Source of the DNA: Candidatus Hydrogenedens sp.
Lineage (GTDB): Bacteria > Hydrogenedentota > Hydrogenedentia > Hydrogenedentales > Hydrogenedentaceae
Length of the DNA stretch: 10,000 bases
NCBI GenBank assembly: GCA_020216745.1
Contig: JAIWNQ010000006.1
Coordinates: 1-10,000 of the forward strand
Direction: 5' to 3'
The position numbers were made by a program, and so were the translations under genes. Positions within the stretch are counted from its first letter, which is position 1. The number at the start of each line of letters is the position of its first letter. Under the pieces are notes generated by a model. That model did no database searches, was not told the DNA's origin, and saw only the letters and a program-made list of their open reading frames with translations. Positions 7,602 to 10,000 of the stretch are shown piece after piece.

Positions 7602-7637
7602 TCTAACTTGTCTGACCTGTCCAACTGGTCGGACTTG
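7602..7637. repeat. four 9-bp degenerate tandem units
   Basis: The units are TCTAACTTG, TCTGACCTG, TCCAACTGG and TCGGACTTG, joined without gaps. T1, C2, A5, C6 and G9 are fixed and the others vary. GTCCAACT and GGTCGGAC at 7619-7634 are also imperfect reverse complements. It lies between the terminator and the stop of the FG-GAP gene, outside any plausible coding frame. Confidence 0.7.
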
Positions 7638-7660
7638 CACCTTAAACAAAACCTCCCCGC

Positions 7661-9052
7661 TCATGGCGAATAATAATTCCACACTGTTTTCAACCTCCGA
7701 TATAAAGGTTGCTTCCATAGACGTTGTTTCTTGGGATTAGGATTCTTCTCTTCATTCTGGTAAATATGCAATTGATTCCCAGCCAAAACAATAATTTCTT
7801 CTCGCCAGTCTCCTGCCACATCAGCAACATACAATCGGTCTGCTTTCTCAGGGAAACGAAATAGAAAACTTCCTGTGAGCGGGTCTATTATAGCCACATC
7901 ACCCGATTCATGTCGTTCTTTAGCACAAAGATACTGCCGTTCTGTCCCATCCCAATAAATAGAATTTATCACCTCAATACCCTTGTTTGTCCAATCCGAA
8001 GGAGCAACATTTCGCATCTCATAATCCGCAATTATTTTTCCATTTGCATCAAATACCCATGGTTTTTGGTCCGTATCATATCTACTTCGACACCAGATTT
8101 CTAACCCGAGCAAGTCCAATGCAAACTCTCCAACCCCTGCATTCTGTGGTTCCTGATGTTTATTATCCGAAGTCCATATCATCCCCCCCATACCAAAGAG
8201 GAAAACTCGATTTGCCCCCTCTTCAAGCGTTACCACTTCCAACCCTGGAATATCAGGCCGAACATCTGCAATAAATACACTGTCTAAATGCCCTTGTAAA
8301 TCTGGTAGTCGAAAAACTTCCTTACCATCTGAAGCGATGATACACCCACTAATAATCTCATCACGTTTATCCCCATCTAAATCAGCCACTCGAAAACCAT
8401 TATGGGCACATGCAAGAAAATCATCCTGTGACCACAAGGGTTCATACTCCCCTTTTTCTAACTTATTCAATGCAAAAGCGTATACATAACGTCCCATACG
8501 ATACCCCTCTTTGTTCGTTGCTTGCAAAACAATATCATGGTCACCTTTACCCCTTAAATTTACTATTGCCAAATGTTCCCAGCGTTCAGCCCCTTTTGGC
8601 ACGGCAGGTGCAGAAGCCCATTTTGCCTTGCCTGTCTTCCCTTCAACAACATGTAAAATACTATCATTTGTTAAAAATAAAACCTCCGTTTTACAATCCC
8701 CATCTATATCCCCTGCTTGTACTCCCGGACCATGATGCCCCGGCAAACCATAAGTTTCCGCAGAACCACCAACACGAATATCTACATTTAAAACCCACAA
8801 TTTCTTCCCATCCCAACGATACCCTGCCACATATCCTGGCCGAGTTACGATATAATCCATCTTCTTATCACCATCAAGGTCTGCCACGATTAAGCTTCCT
8901 GCACTATCATCAGGAGCAGGGATATCTAAATTAATTATAAATGGATTTTCTGGATATGGTGGAATATTATTAAGACAAGAACATTTTAATGGACATACGA
9001 AAGATAAACAGGTAATAGTCAAAACAAAATACGGAACTTTTATTGAGAACAT
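7661..9052 (-). CDS. secreted FG-GAP/VCBS beta-propeller protein, like the rhamnogalacturonan lyase family 11 propeller
   Basis: The 463 residues begin with a Sec-type signal sequence (about 1-25, hydrophobic core VPYFVLTITCLSFV), so the protein is exported; no clean lipobox is seen. The body is a predicted beta-propeller with calcium-binding DxDGD loops: DLDGDKKMD (58-66), DIDGDCKTE (115-123), DLDGDKRDE (224-232) and the variant DVAGDWREE (411-419). GDWREE followed by an L-x-I-Y strand and an R-W-x-x-YY-like end is the signature of the polysaccharide lyase family 11 (rhamnogalacturonan lyase) propeller. Family enzymes are longer (about 600 residues) and carry an N-terminal beta domain that is missing here, so lyase activity is unproven. 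A TAGGG site lies 8 nt before the ATG. It follows glgX by 99 bp on the same strand; a weak TATAAT (9103-9098) lies between. Confidence 0.8.
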   Translation of the reverse strand: MFSIKVPYFVLTITCLSFVCPLKCSCLNNIPPYPENPFIINLDIPAPDDSAGSLIVADLDGDKKMDYIVTRPGYVAGYRWDGKKLWVLNVDIRVGGSAETYGLPGHHGPGVQAGDIDGDCKTEVLFLTNDSILHVVEGKTGKAKWASAPAVPKGAERWEHLAIVNLRGKGDHDIVLQATNKEGYRMGRYVYAFALNKLEKGEYEPLWSQDDFLACAHNGFRVADLDGDKRDEIISGCIIASDGKEVFRLPDLQGHLDSVFIADVRPDIPGLEVVTLEEGANRVFLFGMGGMIWTSDNKHQEPQNAGVGEFALDLLGLEIWCRSRYDTDQKPWVFDANGKIIADYEMRNVAPSDWTNKGIEVINSIYWDGTERQYLCAKERHESGDVAIIDPLTGSFLFRFPEKADRLYVADVAGDWREEIIVLAGNQLHIYQNEEKNPNPKKQRLWKQPLYRRLKTVWNYYSP

Positions 9053-9151
9053 ATTACTAACCCTATAGTATTGATTTGTTTCTATTGTATGATAATAATT
9101 ATAAATATTTTACTTTTTTAATGAAGCAAAGTCGCAAATATTATCCCAAAT

Positions 9152-10000
9152 TTATTCCTTATTCTTATTGTAGGCTTCAAGGATAATCATAGAGCGTGGT
9201 TGGACAGTTAATGTTCGTTGAGACACAATTTTCGCCTGATGTCGTTCAAAATAATCACGTGGTGGGAGTTCCGCAGTATTTACCCTTAATCGCCATGGTT
9301 CCGCAGTAATAAGAAAATTCCTCAAATAAGGTGTATTATTGAAAATAACGAATAGTGAGTAACCATCGTTTATCGCCGAATCAATCCTAAAACCGAAAAC
9401 AGAATCATCACCTTCCCAATTAACAGGATTTCCCTCCGCATTATACCACGTTATATCTGCCCATTTTTGATGCCCATATTTCGGAATCCCATCAAAAAAA
9501 GTTACTTTCCGTAATGCTGGGTTCTCTCGACGAAATTGTATCATGCCTTTACAAAAACGGAATAGGTCATAATTTTTCTTTAAAAGTTGCCAGTTATACC
9601 ATGAGATTTCATTGTCTTGACAATAGGCATTGTTATTCCCTTTTTGTGTTCTACCAAATTCATCTCCACCTAATAACATTGGCACACCAAGTGAAATGAA
9701 TAATGTTGCAATAAAATTCTTCTTCATCCGCATCCGTATTTTATTAATTTCTGGGTCATCTGTCTCACCCTCAATTCCATAATTACAACTGAAGTTCTCG
9801 TCAAGTCCATCTTTATTGTTATCGCCATTGGCTTCATTATGCTTCTGTGAGTAAGTTACAAGGTCATGAAGTGTGAACCCATCATGGCATGTAATTAAAT
9901 TGATACTATGCAAAGGTGAACGACCACCCCACTGATAAAGGTCAGAACTACCTGTAATACGCGTAGCAAATGTAGGATGCATATGTGGGTCATTTCGCCA
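9152..10000 (-). CDS. glgX: glycogen debranching enzyme GlgX, C-terminal part (5' end outside the window)
   Basis: GlgX (GH13 subfamily 11, isoamylase type) hydrolyses alpha-1,6 branches of glycogen trimmed by phosphorylase. Only the C-terminal 282 codons are in the window; the frame is open through position 10000 (WRNDPH before the first internal Met), so ATG 9982 is not the start. The visible part has FATRITGSSDLY, GRSPLHSINLITCHDGFTL with the conserved transition-state Asp in the HDGF motif, the KHNEANGDNN stretch, GVPMLLGGDEFGRTQKGNNN, AYCQDNEISWYNW, and a C-terminal beta-sandwich domain ending at LTVQPRSMIILEA. The catalytic nucleophile and acid lie upstream, outside the window. The match to GlgX rather than to alpha-amylase is secure from the GNNNAYCQDNE block. 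Confidence 0.95.
   Translation of the reverse strand, partial: WRNDPHMHPTFATRITGSSDLYQWGGRSPLHSINLITCHDGFTLHDLVTYSQKHNEANGDNNKDGLDENFSCNYGIEGETDDPEINKIRMRMKKNFIATLFISLGVPMLLGGDEFGRTQKGNNNAYCQDNEISWYNWQLLKKNYDLFRFCKGMIQFRRENPALRKVTFFDGIPKYGHQKWADITWYNAEGNPVNWEGDDSVFGFRIDSAINDGYSLFVIFNNTPYLRNFLITAEPWRLRVNTAELPPRDYFERHQAKIVSQRTLTVQPRSMIILEAYNKNKE

Noticed and set aside
8410..8934. 174-residue open frame on the plus strand
   Set aside because: It lies fully antisense to the FG-GAP gene, is Pro/His/Leu-rich in the manner of reverse-frame translation, and has no recognisable domain.
8974..9052. Lipobox in the FG-GAP protein signal peptide
   Set aside because: Cysteines at residues 24 and 26 are not preceded by the small/hydrophobic residues of a lipobox (K23 and C24 fall at -3 and -2 of C26).

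Overview
This is a stretch of bacterial chromosome, moderately AT-rich, with strong Shine-Dalgarno sites (AGGAGG type) before most genes. The lineage cannot be fixed from the sequence. The flotillin FloA with two NfeD partners, a groESL operon behind a CIRCE operator (HrcA-type control) and a rhamnogalacturonan-lyase-like FG-GAP protein all fit an uncultured environmental bacterium, perhaps of the Planctomycetota/PVC neighbourhood or a similar candidate phylum. That placement is a low-confidence inference.

Left third (1-3781, minus strand): a membrane-microdomain operon, read from right to left. It runs from a long NfeD with a ClpP-class serine protease domain, to an unrecognised 103-residue helical protein, a short NfeD, the flotillin-like FloA and a small single-pass membrane protein cut by the window edge. 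The first three genes overlap by 8 and 4 nt, so they are very likely one transcript. NfeD proteins are the usual genomic partners of SPFH proteins.

Middle (3885-5258): a four-segment membrane protein of unknown function (plus) meets a plant-type 2Fe-2S ferredoxin (minus), with their 3' ends overlapping. Then come tRNA-Pro(GGG) with an encoded CCA and, 10 nt upstream of it, a small MerR-type regulator. The start region of merR is odd: a promoter places the transcription start on the ATG itself, and a second possible promoter lies behind an in-frame 14-codon mini-ORF that ends in two tandem stops.

Centre right (5259-7599): a 313-bp regulatory region separates merR from groES-groEL. It holds a sigma70-like promoter, a CIRCE operator over the start point and a leader of about 150 nt that can fold over the groES ribosome binding site. 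The operon ends at a strong hairpin terminator that probably serves both strands.

Right (7600-10000, minus strand): four 9-bp degenerate tandem units, a secreted FG-GAP/PL11-like protein, and the C-terminal part of the glycogen debranching enzyme GlgX, which runs off the window. No CRISPR array, insertion sequence, phage gene or defence system is visible.
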